A stretch of 64,000 nt of DNA from SIG565 sp045646145 (GTDB lineage Bacteria > Bacillota > Clostridia > Oscillospirales > Acutalibacteraceae), in assembly GCA_045646145.1 (NCBI GenBank), contig JAZRKE010000010.1, positions 1-64,000 of the forward strand. The letters run 5' to 3'. A program made the position numbers and the translations under genes. A model generated the notes under the pieces. That model did no database searches. It had not been told where the DNA came from and saw only the letters and a program-made list of their open reading frames with translations. Shown piece after piece: positions 31,423 through 40,592 of the stretch (within the stretch, counting starts at the first letter, position 1; each line of letters opens with the position of its first letter).

Positions 31423-32373
31423 TTATTCTACTTCTTTTTTGAGGGTAAAGCCGAATGAATCGAGCTTTGCAATAACCTCTTCTAAAGACTTACGGCCAAG
31501 GTTTCTGACCTTCATCATATCCTCTTCGGACTTTTCAATAAGGTCTTCAACCGTATTGATTCCTGCGCGCTTTAAGCAGTTAAAGCTACGAACAGATAAA
31601 TCAAGCTCCTCGATAGTCATATCAAGAACCTTCTCCTTATCACTGCTACCCTTTTCAGCCATAAAGCTGGTGGTGTCGGCAGCGCAATCCGAAAGATTGA
31701 GGAAAAGTTCGAAATGCTCTATAAGGATTTTTGCGGACATAGAAACGGCCTCATTTGCCTTAATGGAACCGTCGGTCCATACCTCTAATGTAAGCTTACC
31801 TTTATCGGTAACCTGACCTACACGGGTATTATCAACTGTGAAGTTAGCTTTTAACACAGGGGTAAAGATAGAGTCAACCGGAATTACACCGATTATCGAC
31901 TGTGTCGGTTTGTTAAGCTCCGAGGGAACATAACCGCGGCCACGGTCGAGTGTCATTTCCATATTGAGCTTTGCGCCCTTATCAAGAGTTGCTATATGAA
32001 GCTCGGGGTTGAGAATTTCTACCTCACTATCAGCCTTAATATCGGCGCCTGTAACAGTGCAGGGACCTTCAGCCTCGATGTAAACAGTTTTTGTTTCCTC
32101 ACTGTGAAGCTTTGCAATAAGACCTTTAATGTTAAGAACTATTTCAGTTACATCTTCTTTAACACCTGGGATGGTTGTGAACTCGTGAACAACACCATCA
32201 ATTTTAATGGTTGTTACAGCAACACCGGGAAGTGTTGATAAAAGCACTCTGCGCATACTGTTACCTAAAGTAATAGCATATCCGCGCTCAAGCGGCTCCA
32301 TCACGAATTTACCGTAGGTGCCGTCTTCTGATAATTCCAGCGTTTCAATTCTGGGCTTTTCAATCTCTATCAT
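31423..32373 (-). CDS. rpoA: RNA polymerase alpha subunit
   Basis: 316 residues. The N-terminal dimerisation domain (EPLERGYAITLGNSMRRVLLS near residue 28) and the C-terminal domain (RSFNCLKRAGINTVEDLI, and MKVRNLGRKSLEEV near residue 292) are both complete. It nucleates RNA polymerase assembly, and the C-terminal domain contacts UP elements and activators. Lies between rpsD and rplQ. Confidence 0.98.
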   Translation of the reverse strand: MIEIEKPRIETLELSEDGTYGKFVMEPLERGYAITLGNSMRRVLLSTLPGVAVTTIKIDGVVHEFTTIPGVKEDVTEIVLNIKGLIAKLHSEETKTVYIEAEGPCTVTGADIKADSEVEILNPELHIATLDKGAKLNMEMTLDRGRGYVPSELNKPTQSIIGVIPVDSIFTPVLKANFTVDNTRVGQVTDKGKLTLEVWTDGSIKANEAVSMSAKILIEHFELFLNLSDCAADTTSFMAEKGSSDKEKVLDMTIEELDLSVRSFNCLKRAGINTVEDLIEKSEEDMMKVRNLGRKSLEEVIAKLDSFGFTLKKEVE

Positions 32374-32390
32374 TTAAAAGCTCCATTTCT

Positions 32391-32426
32391 CCGCACAAGT
32401 GATTTTAAATCTGGTATTTTGTGCGG
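32391..32426. repeat. Inverted repeat between rpsD and rpoA
   Basis: Perfect 8-bp arms CCGCACAA and TTGTGCGG separated by 20 bases, in the 79-bp rpsD-rpoA gap. It could form a transcript hairpin. Confidence 0.5.
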
Positions 32427-32452
32427 CAAATACCAAAATAAACAGAATTTTA

Positions 32453-33079
32453 TTACTTAGAATAGAATTCAACGATAAGCTGTTCCTCAACGGGAGCTTC
32501 AATCTGAGCGCGCTCAGGAAGATTTACAACCTTAGCTGTAAGGGCGGTCTTATCAACATCGATCCACTCCGGAACGGGTTTAGAACCGTTTGTTTCAAGT
32601 ACAGCCTTAATCTTCTCACTGCTCTTGCTCTTTTCGCAGATAGCAACTGTTTCACCGGCTTTTAAAAGGTAAGAAGCGATATCTACACGCTTGCCATCTA
32701 CCTCAAAATGACCGTGTCCAACAAGCTGTCTTGCTTCTGCACGAGATGAAGCAAAGCCTGCTCTGTAAACAACATTGTCAAGACGGCTCTCGAGAATCTG
32801 TAAAAGGTTTTCACCGGTGATTCCCTGCTTTCTCTCAGCTATTTCAAAATAGTGATGGAATTGAGCCTCCTGTACACCGTAAAATCTTCTGGCTCTCTGC
32901 TTAGCACGAAGCTGAATGCCATATTCTGAAGACTTTTTACGGCCCTGTCCGTGTTGGCCGGGTGCATAAGCACGGATACCAACGGAACACTTATCGGAAT
33001 AGCAACGCTCGCCCTTTAAGAAAAGCTTCTGTCCTTCTCTACGGCAAAGCTTGCATACTGCTCCAGTATATCTAGCCAT
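32453..33079 (-). CDS. rpsD: 30S ribosomal protein S4
   Basis: 208 residues. The zinc-type S4 start MARYTGAVCKLCRREGQKLF and then RCYSDKCSVG supply four Cys in a C-x2-C/C-x-x-x-x-C pattern; the S4 RNA-binding domain is LDNVVYRAGFASSRAEARQLVG. It is an assembly-initiating protein of the small subunit. Confidence 0.98.
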   Translation of the reverse strand: MARYTGAVCKLCRREGQKLFLKGERCYSDKCSVGIRAYAPGQHGQGRKKSSEYGIQLRAKQRARRFYGVQEAQFHHYFEIAERKQGITGENLLQILESRLDNVVYRAGFASSRAEARQLVGHGHFEVDGKRVDIASYLLKAGETVAICEKSKSSEKIKAVLETNGSKPVPEWIDVDKTALTAKVVNLPERAQIEAPVEEQLIVEFYSK

Positions 33080-33103
33080 TTTTTTACCTCCAATTAAATT
33101 CGG

Positions 33104-33496
33104 TTACACGCGTCTTCTCTTCGGAGGACGGCAACCGTTGTGCGGGATAGGAGTTACGTCTTTAATCATAGTAACTTCAAGTCCTGCGGACTGTAACGCA
33201 CGGATAGCAGCCACACGGCCTGCACCCGGACCCTTAACATATACTTCTACTGTTTTGAGGCCGTGCTCCATAGCAGCCTTAGCTGCGGTCTCTGCTGCAG
33301 ACTGAGCAGCAAAGGGTGTGGATTTACGTGAACCTCTGAAACCGAGTTCTCCGGCGGAAGCCCAAGAAAGAGCATTACCCTGAGTATCGGTGATAGTGAT
33401 AATAGTATTGTTGAAGGTCGACTGGATATGGGCAGCACCACGTTCAATATTTTTCTTTTCGCGTCTACGGCGTGTTGCAGTAGTCTTAGTAGCCAT
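33104..33496 (-). CDS. rpsK: 30S ribosomal protein S11
   Basis: 130 residues with a basic N-terminus (RRRREKK), ATG preceded by GGAGG. QSTFNNTIITITDTQGN and the C-terminal DVTPIPHNGCRPPKRRRV are family blocks. S11 forms part of the mRNA exit platform. Confidence 0.98.
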   Translation of the reverse strand: MATKTTATRRRREKKNIERGAAHIQSTFNNTIITITDTQGNALSWASAGELGFRGSRKSTPFAAQSAAETAAKAAMEHGLKTVEVYVKGPGAGRVAAIRALQSAGLEVTMIKDVTPIPHNGCRPPKRRRV

Positions 33497-33512
33497 ATTA
33501 TCTTCCTCCTAC

Positions 33513-33881
33513 TTATTTCTTCTTGTTAGCTATAGTCTTCGCCGGACCTTTTCTGGTTCTTGCATTAGTCTTTGAACGCTGTCCGCGAACAGGAAGACTC
33601 TTGCGATGACGAAGTCCACGATAGCTTCCAATTTGAATAAGTCTTTTGATGTCAAATGCAACGGTACGGCGAAGGTCTCCCTCTACCTGAAGGTTATGTT
33701 CGATGTACTCACGCAATTTTGAAATTTCATCTTCTGTTAAATCTTTACAACGGGTATCAGGATTGATGCCGGTCTTTGCAAGGATTTCTTTTGATGTAGT
33801 AAGACCGATTCCGTAGATATAAGTGAGTCCGATTTCAACTCGCTTCTCGTTCGGAAGGTCTACACCGCTAATACGGGCCAT
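33513..33881 (-). CDS. rpsM: 30S ribosomal protein S13
   Basis: 122 residues. MARISGVDLPNEKRVEIGLTYIYGIG start, RGLRHRKSLPVRGQRSKTNARTRKG near residue 90. S13 contacts the P-site tRNA and forms bridge B1. Confidence 0.98.
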   Translation of the reverse strand: MARISGVDLPNEKRVEIGLTYIYGIGLTTSKEILAKTGINPDTRCKDLTEDEISKLREYIEHNLQVEGDLRRTVAFDIKRLIQIGSYRGLRHRKSLPVRGQRSKTNARTRKGPAKTIANKKK

Positions 33882-33917
33882 TATTCAATGCACCTCCATT
33901 AAAGTTCTGGCGCAGGA

Positions 33918-34031
33918 TTAACCCTGACGCTGTTTGTGCTTGGGGTTCTCACAGATAACCATGATTCTGCCCTTGCGCTTAATTACTTTGCATTTTTCGC
34001 AAATCTTTTTTACAGAAGGTCTGACTTTCAT
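33918..34031 (-). CDS. rpmJ: 50S ribosomal protein L36
   Basis: 37 residues: MKVRPSVKKICEKCKVIKRK, then G-R-I-M-V-I-C-E-N-P-K-H-K-Q-R-Q-G. Three cysteines and one histidine (C-x2-C...C-x4-H) form the zinc site of the C+ type. It lies between infA and rpsM, the classical position, with GGAGG upstream. Confidence 0.97.
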   Translation of the reverse strand: MKVRPSVKKICEKCKVIKRKGRIMVICENPKHKQRQG

Positions 34032-34062
34032 TTGGATTTTACCTCCTAAATTTCTTACTGTC

Positions 34063-34281
34063 TTATTTAGAACGCCAGGTTATGCGTCCTTTAGACAGGT
34101 CGTATGGGGACATTTCAACCGTTACCCTATCACCCGGGAGTATTCGAATGTAGTTCATTCTCAGTTTCCCTGAAATATGGGCAAGAATTTGGTGTCCTCC
34201 CTGAATTTCAACCTTGAACATTGCGTTCGGCATGGCCTCCACAACGGTACCTTCAAGCTCTATCATATCTTCTTTTGCCAT
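34063..34281 (-). CDS. infA: Translation initiation factor IF-1
   Basis: 72 residues, one OB fold: MIELEGTVVEAMPNAMFKVE and G-H-Q-I-L-A-H-I-S-G-K-L-R-M-N-Y-I-R-I-L-P-G-D. It binds the ribosomal A site during initiation. Its ATG overlaps the preceding stop (TAATG). Confidence 0.98.
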   Translation of the reverse strand: MAKEDMIELEGTVVEAMPNAMFKVEIQGGHQILAHISGKLRMNYIRILPGDRVTVEMSPYDLSKGRITWRSK

Positions 34282-34532
34282 TATTCTTCCTCCTTATACG
34301 CTGAGAAAACAGCGAAAATTACACGCCTTACGGCTTTATCGGATGTTAGTTTTTCTATTTCTACCGAGTGTCCGGTAAATTTAAGGTGCTTCTCATTTTT
34401 AAGCTTTGGATTGCTCAAACGGTGATGCTTACCATCACACACAAGCAGTCCCCTTTCGCTTTTTTCGGTTACTACCGAATACACACCCCTATCGTGCCCT
34501 GCAAGTGAACATACAATATATCCTACTTCCAT
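34281..34532 (-). CDS. KOW-domain RNA-binding protein
   Basis: 83 residues from the ATG at 34532, chosen because GGAGG sits 5 bases upstream. The N-terminal KOW-like barrel (VGYIVCSLAGHDRGVYSVV) resembles ribosomal L14e/L27e-type proteins; the middle reads LVCDGKHHRLSNPKLKNEKHL. This small protein is common between map and infA in Clostridia, and its function is not established. It probably binds rRNA or mRNA. Confidence 0.85.
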   Translation of the reverse strand: MEVGYIVCSLAGHDRGVYSVVTEKSERGLLVCDGKHHRLSNPKLKNEKHLKFTGHSVEIEKLTSDKAVRRVIFAVFSAYKEEE

Positions 34533-34543
34533 CTTTTCCTCCA

Positions 34544-35293
34544 TTAGAGCTTAGTCATAATCTGAGGACCTTCAGATGTAATAGCCACTGTGTGCTCAAA
34601 GTGGGCTGACAGCGAACCGTCCTTTGTGAGAACTGTCCAACCGTCGGGCATAACCTTAACATCGGGTTTGCCTGCATTTACCATCGGCTCAATAGCAATA
34701 GTCATTCCTGGCAAGAGGCGAATTCCTCTTCCGAGGCTGCCAAAATTCGGAACTTCGGGTGCTTCGTGAAGATTTGTGCCGATTCCGTGTCCTACAAAGT
34801 CGCGGACTACGGAGTAACCACGGGCCTCAACATACTGCTGAATAGCATAGCTTATATCACCGATTCTGCCGCCTGCACGAGCCATTTTAATGCCCTCATA
34901 AAGGCTTTGCCTGGTCGTGTCAATCAGCCGCTTTGCTTTTGGGTTTATATCCCCTACTGCAAAAGTGGCGGCGTTATCTCCATGATAACCGCCGAACTTC
35001 GCCCCGAGGTCTACGCTGACGATATCGCCCGCCTTTAAAACTCGGTTCTTGTTCGGTATGCCGTGAATAACCTCATGGTTTATAGATATACAAGCAGTTG
35101 CCGGATAGCCTTGGTAATTTTTAAAGTTGGGTGTGCCACCCTCCGATAAAATATACTGCTCAGCTATCCTGTCAAGCTCGGCAGTGGTAACGCCGGGCTC
35201 TACTGCTCTACCTATTAAATCTAATGCTCCTGCCGAAATCCTGCAAGCCTCTTTCATAATGCTAAGCTCTCGGCCGGTTTTTAGAACTACCAT
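34544..35293 (-). CDS. map: Methionine aminopeptidase, type I
   Basis: 249 residues. It removes the initiator methionine. Metal ligands of the pita-bread fold are visible: VSVDLGAKFGGYHGDNAATF (two Asp), DFVGHGIGTNLHEAPEVPNFG (His), and the Glu in T-I-A-I-E-P-M. H-F-E-H-T-V-A-I-T follows. The N-terminal zinc finger extension is absent. Confidence 0.97.
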   Translation of the reverse strand: MVVLKTGRELSIMKEACRISAGALDLIGRAVEPGVTTAELDRIAEQYILSEGGTPNFKNYQGYPATACISINHEVIHGIPNKNRVLKAGDIVSVDLGAKFGGYHGDNAATFAVGDINPKAKRLIDTTRQSLYEGIKMARAGGRIGDISYAIQQYVEARGYSVVRDFVGHGIGTNLHEAPEVPNFGSLGRGIRLLPGMTIAIEPMVNAGKPDVKVMPDGWTVLTKDGSLSAHFEHTVAITSEGPQIMTKL

Positions 35294-35295
35294 AA

Positions 35296-35928
35296 TTAAA
35301 GACCCAATGTCTTGAGAGTAAGAGCAGTGGTATCGGCTACCTCTTCCTGACCCTCAACTATTTTGAGCTTACCTGCAGCCCTGTAGTAATCTTTTAAGGG
35401 CTCTGTCTGCTTATGGTAAACAGCCAGTCGGTCGGCAATCGTCTGAGGACTATCGTCCTTACGCTGCACGAGTTTCTCTCCGCAAGCGTCGCAAATGCCT
35501 TCTTTGGCAGGTTTTTTATAATCTATATGATAACTTGCTCCACAGCCACCGCATACACGTCTGCCCGAAAGTCTTTGCATAATCTTTTCGTCAGCCACCT
35601 CAATAGAGAGAGCACAGTCGATTTCTATTCCCATTTTGCTGAGAGCTTCGGCCTGCGGAATTGTGCGGGGGAAGCCATCGAGAATAAAACCGTTTTTGCA
35701 GTCGTCCTTACTTAGTCGGTCGGCTATAATTCCGATTACAACACTGTCGGGAACGAGGTCGCCGTTATCAATATAGCTTTTTGCTTTAAGTCCCATTTCG
35801 GTACCGTTTTTAATAGCCTCTCTGAGAATATTACCGGTAGAAATGGTGGGAATATTAAACTTTTCACAAATTATCTCTGCCTGTGTGCCCTTGCCGGCAC
35901 CGGGGGCTCCGAGAAGAATTAATTTCAT
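35296..35928 (-). CDS. adk: Adenylate kinase
   Basis: 210 residues. The P-loop LLGAPGAGKGTQA is at residue 5, the NMP-binding T-G-N-I-L-R-E near residue 35, and GFPRTIPQA near residue 84. The LID region carries a zinc-binding tetracysteine (C-G-G-C-G...C-D-A-C-G), the Gram-positive form. It interconverts AMP, ADP and ATP. Confidence 0.98.
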   Translation of the reverse strand: MKLILLGAPGAGKGTQAEIICEKFNIPTISTGNILREAIKNGTEMGLKAKSYIDNGDLVPDSVVIGIIADRLSKDDCKNGFILDGFPRTIPQAEALSKMGIEIDCALSIEVADEKIMQRLSGRRVCGGCGASYHIDYKKPAKEGICDACGEKLVQRKDDSPQTIADRLAVYHKQTEPLKDYYRAAGKLKIVEGQEEVADTTALTLKTLGL

Positions 35929-35947
35929 AATATTACCCCCTTAAAGA

Positions 35948-37225
35948 TTAATCTAAGAATCCTTTATAATGGCGCATCATCATCTGAGATTCAAGATTAT
36001 TAACAGTATCTAACGCTACACCTACTAAAATGAGTACCGAGGTTCCTCCAATAGTAATTGAAATTCCGCCAACATTTCCGATAATAATCGGAAGTATCGC
36101 GATAACACCAAGGAAAAGAGCACCCATTAAGGTAATTCTTGACAAAATCTTCGAAATGAAATCAGAGGTGGGCTTTCCGGGTCTGATACCGGGAATTGAA
36201 CCGCCGTTTCTGCGAAGATTGTTTGCCATCTCAACCGGATTGAACTGAATTGTTGTATAAAAATAAGCAAATCCGATGATAAGAACCAAATAAAGTACCG
36301 CGTATAAAACACCGCTTACACTGAAAAGTGATAAAAATTTAAATAGTGAAGAATCTGTATTCTTCATAAAAGAAAGTATCATTGTGGGTAACATAAGAAT
36401 GGATGACGCAAAGATTACTGGCATAACGCCCGACATATTAACCTTAATCGGAATATGTGTATTCTGTCCGCCATACATTTTGTTACCGACCACGCGCTTG
36501 GCATACTGAACCGGAATTCTGCGCTCCGCATTGGTCATCCAAACGATGAATCCGATTACAATGAGGAAACCGATAATAATACCAATTACTGCAACATATC
36601 TTCCAAGCTTTATATAACTCCAAAGAGCTGCAACAGCATCGGGTGCACGTGAAATAATACCTGAGAAAAGAAGAATGGAAATACCGTTTCCTATTCCCTT
36701 AACATCAATCTGCTCACCCAACCACATTACGAGTGCAGAACCTGCAGTAAAGCAGAGTGTAATAACAAAACCTGCAAAAATAACAGCCTTTGTACCACTA
36801 ACACTTAAATAACGGTTTCCGCGCAGATAGAGGAAATACGCAAAGCCCTGAATAAGACCTAAGATAACGGTAGTATAACGGGTAATCTGCGCTATTTTCT
36901 TCTGTCCCTCTTCACCCTGCTTTGCAAGACGCTCAAGCGGGGGAATGGCAACGGTTAATAATTGGATGATAATTGAAGAGTTAATGTACGGAGTTACCGA
37001 CATTGCGAAGATAGCACCGTACTCAAGTCCGCCACCGGTTAAAACCGACAGGTAGCTGAAGAATTCGTTGGTAGAGCTTCCCATAGAAGCCATTAATGCA
37101 CCTGTATTAATATACAGCACGGGAATTACCGAACCAATGCGAAAGATAAGAATAATAAAGAAAGTGAAAAGAATTTTATTTCTGAGTTCCTTTACCTTCC
37201 AGGCATTTCTAATTGTCTGTATCAT
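35948..37225 (-). CDS. secY: Preprotein translocase subunit SecY
   Basis: 425 residues with ten membrane segments. VTPYINSSIIIQLLT and the GQNTHIPIKVNMSGVMPVIFAS block are family signatures. It is the channel of the Sec translocon. Its ATG overlaps the rplO stop as TAATG. Confidence 0.98.
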   Translation of the reverse strand: MIQTIRNAWKVKELRNKILFTFFIILIFRIGSVIPVLYINTGALMASMGSSTNEFFSYLSVLTGGGLEYGAIFAMSVTPYINSSIIIQLLTVAIPPLERLAKQGEEGQKKIAQITRYTTVILGLIQGFAYFLYLRGNRYLSVSGTKAVIFAGFVITLCFTAGSALVMWLGEQIDVKGIGNGISILLFSGIISRAPDAVAALWSYIKLGRYVAVIGIIIGFLIVIGFIVWMTNAERRIPVQYAKRVVGNKMYGGQNTHIPIKVNMSGVMPVIFASSILMLPTMILSFMKNTDSSLFKFLSLFSVSGVLYAVLYLVLIIGFAYFYTTIQFNPVEMANNLRRNGGSIPGIRPGKPTSDFISKILSRITLMGALFLGVIAILPIIIGNVGGISITIGGTSVLILVGVALDTVNNLESQMMMRHYKGFLD

Positions 37226-37668
37226 TATTCATTCACCTCGGCAGTTCCACCGGCTTGGGTGATTTTCTCAGCGGCCGACTTAGAATAAGCTGATAATTTA
37301 ACGGTTAATTTCTTAGTTAACTTACCGTTACCCAGAACCTTTACCGGAATTTCAGCCTTTTTAATGATTCCCTTTGCCTGTAAAGCAGCAGCATCCACAA
37401 CAGCTCCGTCCTCAAATACTTCGAGAGCAGCTATATTGATAGCAACTGTCTCCTCGGCAAAAATGTTATTAAAGCCACGCTTAGGGATTCTTCTCTGAAG
37501 CGGCATCTGACCGCCTTCAAAACCGAGTTGCTGTCCGCGACCGGCACGAGCCTTCTGTCCCTTATGACCTTTACCGGCAGTTTTACCGTTGCCGGAGCCA
37601 TGACCTCTGCCTATGCGCTTAGCCTCTTTGGTAGAGCCAAACGCCGGGGATAGTTCATGCAGTTTCAT
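37225..37668 (-). CDS. rplO: 50S ribosomal protein L15
   Basis: 147 residues from the ATG at 37668, which has AAGGAGG upstream. MKLHELSPAFGSTKEAKRIG and then GHGSGNGKTAGKGHKGQKAR are the family start; the C-terminal globular part ends AGGTAEVNE. Confidence 0.97.
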   Translation of the reverse strand: MKLHELSPAFGSTKEAKRIGRGHGSGNGKTAGKGHKGQKARAGRGQQLGFEGGQMPLQRRIPKRGFNNIFAEETVAINIAALEVFEDGAVVDAAALQAKGIIKKAEIPVKVLGNGKLTKKLTVKLSAYSKSAAEKITQAGGTAEVNE

Positions 37669-37722
37669 TTTTCGCACCTCCTTGCTTAGTAGCACTGCTT
37701 AAAACAGTTTAATTCCGAAGCA

Positions 37723-37920
37723 TTAAGCTTCGATTACCTCTACGAGGTGGATAACCTTAGCAATTTTACCCTTGGTCTGAGCATTATCGGGCTGTGTTAC
37801 TATGTCCCCGATTTTTTTGAGTCCCAAGGATTCAACTGTAGCGATTTGGTCCTTTTTAGAACCGATAACGCTTTTTACTAACTTAATTTTAAGGCCGGTA
37901 GCCTTCTTTGCTCTTGCCAT
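37723..37920 (-). CDS. rpmD: 50S ribosomal protein L30
   Basis: 65 residues: LKIKLVKSVIGSKKDQIATV then L-G-L-K-K-I-G-D. Normal length. Located between rpsE and rplO with GGAGG upstream. Confidence 0.97.
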   Translation of the reverse strand: MARAKKATGLKIKLVKSVIGSKKDQIATVESLGLKKIGDIVTQPDNAQTKGKIAKVIHLVEVIEA

Positions 37921-37933
37921 GAGGCTGTCCTCC

Positions 37934-38449
37934 TTAACCTAAAATCTCTTTAACTGATTTACCACGGATAGCTGCAACCTCGGCGGCATCTCTTAAAGAT
38001 GCAAGACCGGCTACGGTTGCACGTACTACATTACAGGGGTTCTTAGAACGCAGTGTCTTAGTACGAATATCGGTGATACCAACAGTTTCGAGTACTGCAC
38101 GAACAGGGCCGCCGGCGATAACACCGGTACCGGGTGCAGCAGGCTTCATAAGAACGCGTCCTGCTCCGAACTCACCCATAACCTCGTGCGGAATTGTTGT
38201 GCCCTTTAAAGAAACCTTAATAAGATTCTTCTTGGCATCTTCAATACCCTTGCGGATAGCTTCCGGAACTTCTCCGGCTTTACCAAGGCCAAAGCCTACA
38301 ACGCCTTCACCGTTACCAACAACAACTAAAGCCGAAAACTTCATAATGCGTCCGCCCTTAACTGTTTTAGATACACGATTAATCGCTACAACCTTTTCTC
38401 TTAAGGCCTTGGGATCATCTAATAAAGATATGTCAAATTTTGTAGCCAA
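37934..38449 (-). CDS. rpsE: 30S ribosomal protein S5
   Basis: 171 residues. The start codon is TTG (38449), with AGGAGG 9 bases upstream; no ATG occurs before the conserved INRVSKTVKGGRIMKFSALVVVGN block. The S5 domain contains VGFGLGKAGEVPEAIRKG and the loop GRVLMKPAAPGTGVIAGG. It affects decoding accuracy and mRNA unwinding. Confidence 0.97.
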   Translation of the reverse strand: MATKFDISLLDDPKALREKVVAINRVSKTVKGGRIMKFSALVVVGNGEGVVGFGLGKAGEVPEAIRKGIEDAKKNLIKVSLKGTTIPHEVMGEFGAGRVLMKPAAPGTGVIAGGPVRAVLETVGITDIRTKTLRSKNPCNVVRATVAGLASLRDAAEVAAIRGKSVKEILG

Positions 38450-38467
38450 AAGTATTCCTCCTTCTCT

Positions 38468-38827
38468 TTAGAACTTGAGGCCACCCTCGCGGGCACCTTC
38501 GGCAAGCTCCTTAACGCGTCCGTGATAGATATAGCCGCCGCGGTCAAAAACAACAACGTCGATATTCTTCTCAAGTGCACGTTTAGCAATTAACTGTCCA
38601 ACCTTGCGGGCTTCCTCTTTGTTTCCCTTAGCGTCTCCGAAATCCTTTTCAACTGAAGAAGCAGAAACTAAAGTAACACCCTTTACATCGTCTATAAGCT
38701 GGGCGTAAATGTTGCTGTTGGAGCGAAATACGTCAAGACGAGGACACTCTGCAGTTCCGCTGATTTTACCGCGTACACGGGTATGTCTGCGGATGCGTGC
38801 CTTGTTTGAATCAGGCTTATTAACCAT
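38468..38827 (-). CDS. rplR: 50S ribosomal protein L18
   Basis: 119 residues. Basic start (NKARIRRHTRVRGKISGT), R-S-N-S-N-I-Y-A-Q-L-I-D-D, and VFDRGGYIYHGRVKELAEGAREGG. It binds 5S rRNA. Confidence 0.98.
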   Translation of the reverse strand: MVNKPDSNKARIRRHTRVRGKISGTAECPRLDVFRSNSNIYAQLIDDVKGVTLVSASSVEKDFGDAKGNKEEARKVGQLIAKRALEKNIDVVVFDRGGYIYHGRVKELAEGAREGGLKF

Positions 38828-38845
38828 TTTAATACACTCCTTAAA

Positions 38846-39394
38846 TTATTTCTTTCCGCCCTTAGCGGCCTTACCTTCTTTGCGGCGTACATATTCGCCA
38901 GCGTATCTGATACCCTTGCCCTTATACGGCTCCGGCAGACGCTTAATGCGAATTTCGGCTGCAAACTGGCCAACCTTTTGTTTATCAGGTCCGGAAACAA
39001 TTATTGAGTTCGGATTGGGAACTTCAATTGTGATACCCGGAATTTCTGACATAACTACCTGATGTGAGAAACCGAGGTTCATAACTAGGTCCTTACCCTG
39101 CTTCTGAACACGGTAACCAACACCGTTAACCTCTAATTCCTTTTTAAAACCGTTTGTTACACCCTCAACCATGTTAGCAACGAGTGTACGGGTAAGACCG
39201 TGAAGTGAACGGTGCTCTTTAGCGTCGCTCGGTCTTGTTACGATAATCTCGTTGTTTTCTACTTTAATAGAAATTTCAGGGCTAAATGTGTTTTTAAGTT
39301 CGGCCTTAGGTCCCTTAACGGTAACCTCACAGCCATCAATTTTAACCTCTACACCGGCAGGAATTGCGATAGGTTTCTTTCCAATTCTTGACAT
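38846..39394 (-). CDS. rplF: 50S ribosomal protein L6
   Basis: 182 residues, two repeated domains. MSRIGKKPIAIPAGV at the start and PEPYKGKGIRYAGEYVRRKEGK near the end (the L6 signature). It sits near the sarcin-ricin loop. Confidence 0.98.
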   Translation of the reverse strand: MSRIGKKPIAIPAGVEVKIDGCEVTVKGPKAELKNTFSPEISIKVENNEIIVTRPSDAKEHRSLHGLTRTLVANMVEGVTNGFKKELEVNGVGYRVQKQGKDLVMNLGFSHQVVMSEIPGITIEVPNPNSIIVSGPDKQKVGQFAAEIRIKRLPEPYKGKGIRYAGEYVRRKEGKAAKGGKK

Positions 39395-39408
39395 TGTGAC
39401 GCACCTCC

Positions 39409-39807
39409 TTACCAGACAAAAGCAAGAACTTCGCCGCCAACATTGAGCGTACGTGCCTGCTTATCTGTAATTATTCCTTTAGAGGTGGAAAGGATTGCAA
39501 TACCGAGGCCCTTCATAACCTTAGGCATATCCTCTACATTGGTGTAAATACGAAGTCCAGGCTTGGAAACTCTGCGAATTCCTGTAATAACCTGGGACTT
39601 ATTAGGACCGTACTTCAATACAATATGAATTACGCCCTGCTTTCCGTCATCAATGACCTGAAAGCTTGTAATATAACCTTCATCAAGTAAAATATGGGCA
39701 ATAGCCTTCTTTACATTGGATGCAGGTATATCAACCGAATCGTGTTTCGCAGATGAAGCATTACGAATTCTTGTAAGCATATCAGCGATAGTATCGGTGA
39801 TTTGCAT
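39409..39807 (-). CDS. rpsH: 30S ribosomal protein S8
   Basis: 132 residues. MQITDTIADMLTRIRNASSA start and the C-terminal block GLGIAILSTSKGIITDKQAR. S8 binds helix 21 of 16S rRNA. Confidence 0.98.
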   Translation of the reverse strand: MQITDTIADMLTRIRNASSAKHDSVDIPASNVKKAIAHILLDEGYITSFQVIDDGKQGVIHIVLKYGPNKSQVITGIRRVSKPGLRIYTNVEDMPKVMKGLGIAILSTSKGIITDKQARTLNVGGEVLAFVW

Positions 39808-39835
39808 GATGTAAACCTCCTTTAAGCCTTACTTA

Positions 39836-40021
39836 TTACCAGCTTGCCTTCTTAACGCCCGGAATCTCGCCCTTGTAGGCTAACTCCCTGAAGCAGATAC
39901 GGCAGATGCCGTACTTGCGAAGATAGGCATGCGGGCGGCCGCAGATTTTGCATCTGCTATACTCTCTGGTTGAAAACTTAGCGGGTCTTGCCTGCTTAAC
40001 TTTCATAGATGTTTTAGCCAT
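39836..40021 (-). CDS. rpsN: 30S ribosomal protein S14, zinc-dependent type
   Basis: 61 residues with two C-x2-C pairs (C-K-I-C-G-R-P-H and C-R-I-C-F-R-E-L-A). The short form identifies type Z, common in Firmicutes. Ends PGVKKASW. Confidence 0.98.
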   Translation of the reverse strand: MAKTSMKVKQARPAKFSTREYSRCKICGRPHAYLRKYGICRICFRELAYKGEIPGVKKASW

Positions 40022-40033
40022 AATTCCTTCTCC

Positions 40034-40573
40034 TTACTTCGCAAACGGAGCGCCCATGAGAGTAAGTAACTCACGTGCTTCTTCGTCGTTAGTTGCGGTT
40101 GTTACAAAAATAATGTCCATACCGCGAACCTTGTCAATTTTATCGTACTCAATTTCAGGGAAAATTAACTGCTCCTTAACGCCCATAGCATAGTTGCCGC
40201 GGCCGTCGAAAGAATTGGGGTTAATACCTCTGAAGTCGCGAACTCTGGGAAGAGCTGCGTTGAAAAGACGGTCAACAAACTCGTACATTCTTTCTCCTCT
40301 GAGTGTAACCTTGGCACCAATTGCCATACCCTCACGGAGCTTAAAGTTAGCTACCGACTTCTTTGCCTTACAGGCAATAGCCTTCTGGCCTGTGATGATG
40401 CCTAAGTCCTTGATAATAGCATCGATAATCTTGCTGTTATCCTTAGCATCACCGCAACCTACATTGATTACAACCTTATCGAGCTTCGGAATCTGCATGA
40501 CGCTCTTATAATTGTACTTTTTCATCAATGCAGGAGCAATATTCTGTTTATATGCGTCCTTAAGCCTTGACAT
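40034..40573 (-). CDS. rplE: 50S ribosomal protein L5
   Basis: 179 residues. LKDAYKQNIAPALMKKYNYK start and VMQIPKLDKVVINVGCGDA. F-R-G-I-N-P-N-S-F-D-G-R-G-N-Y is a family block. It binds 5S rRNA in the central protuberance. Confidence 0.98.
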   Translation of the reverse strand: MSRLKDAYKQNIAPALMKKYNYKSVMQIPKLDKVVINVGCGDAKDNSKIIDAIIKDLGIITGQKAIACKAKKSVANFKLREGMAIGAKVTLRGERMYEFVDRLFNAALPRVRDFRGINPNSFDGRGNYAMGVKEQLIFPEIEYDKIDKVRGMDIIFVTTATNDEEARELLTLMGAPFAK

Positions 40574-40592
40574 GTCATGTCCTCCTTATCTC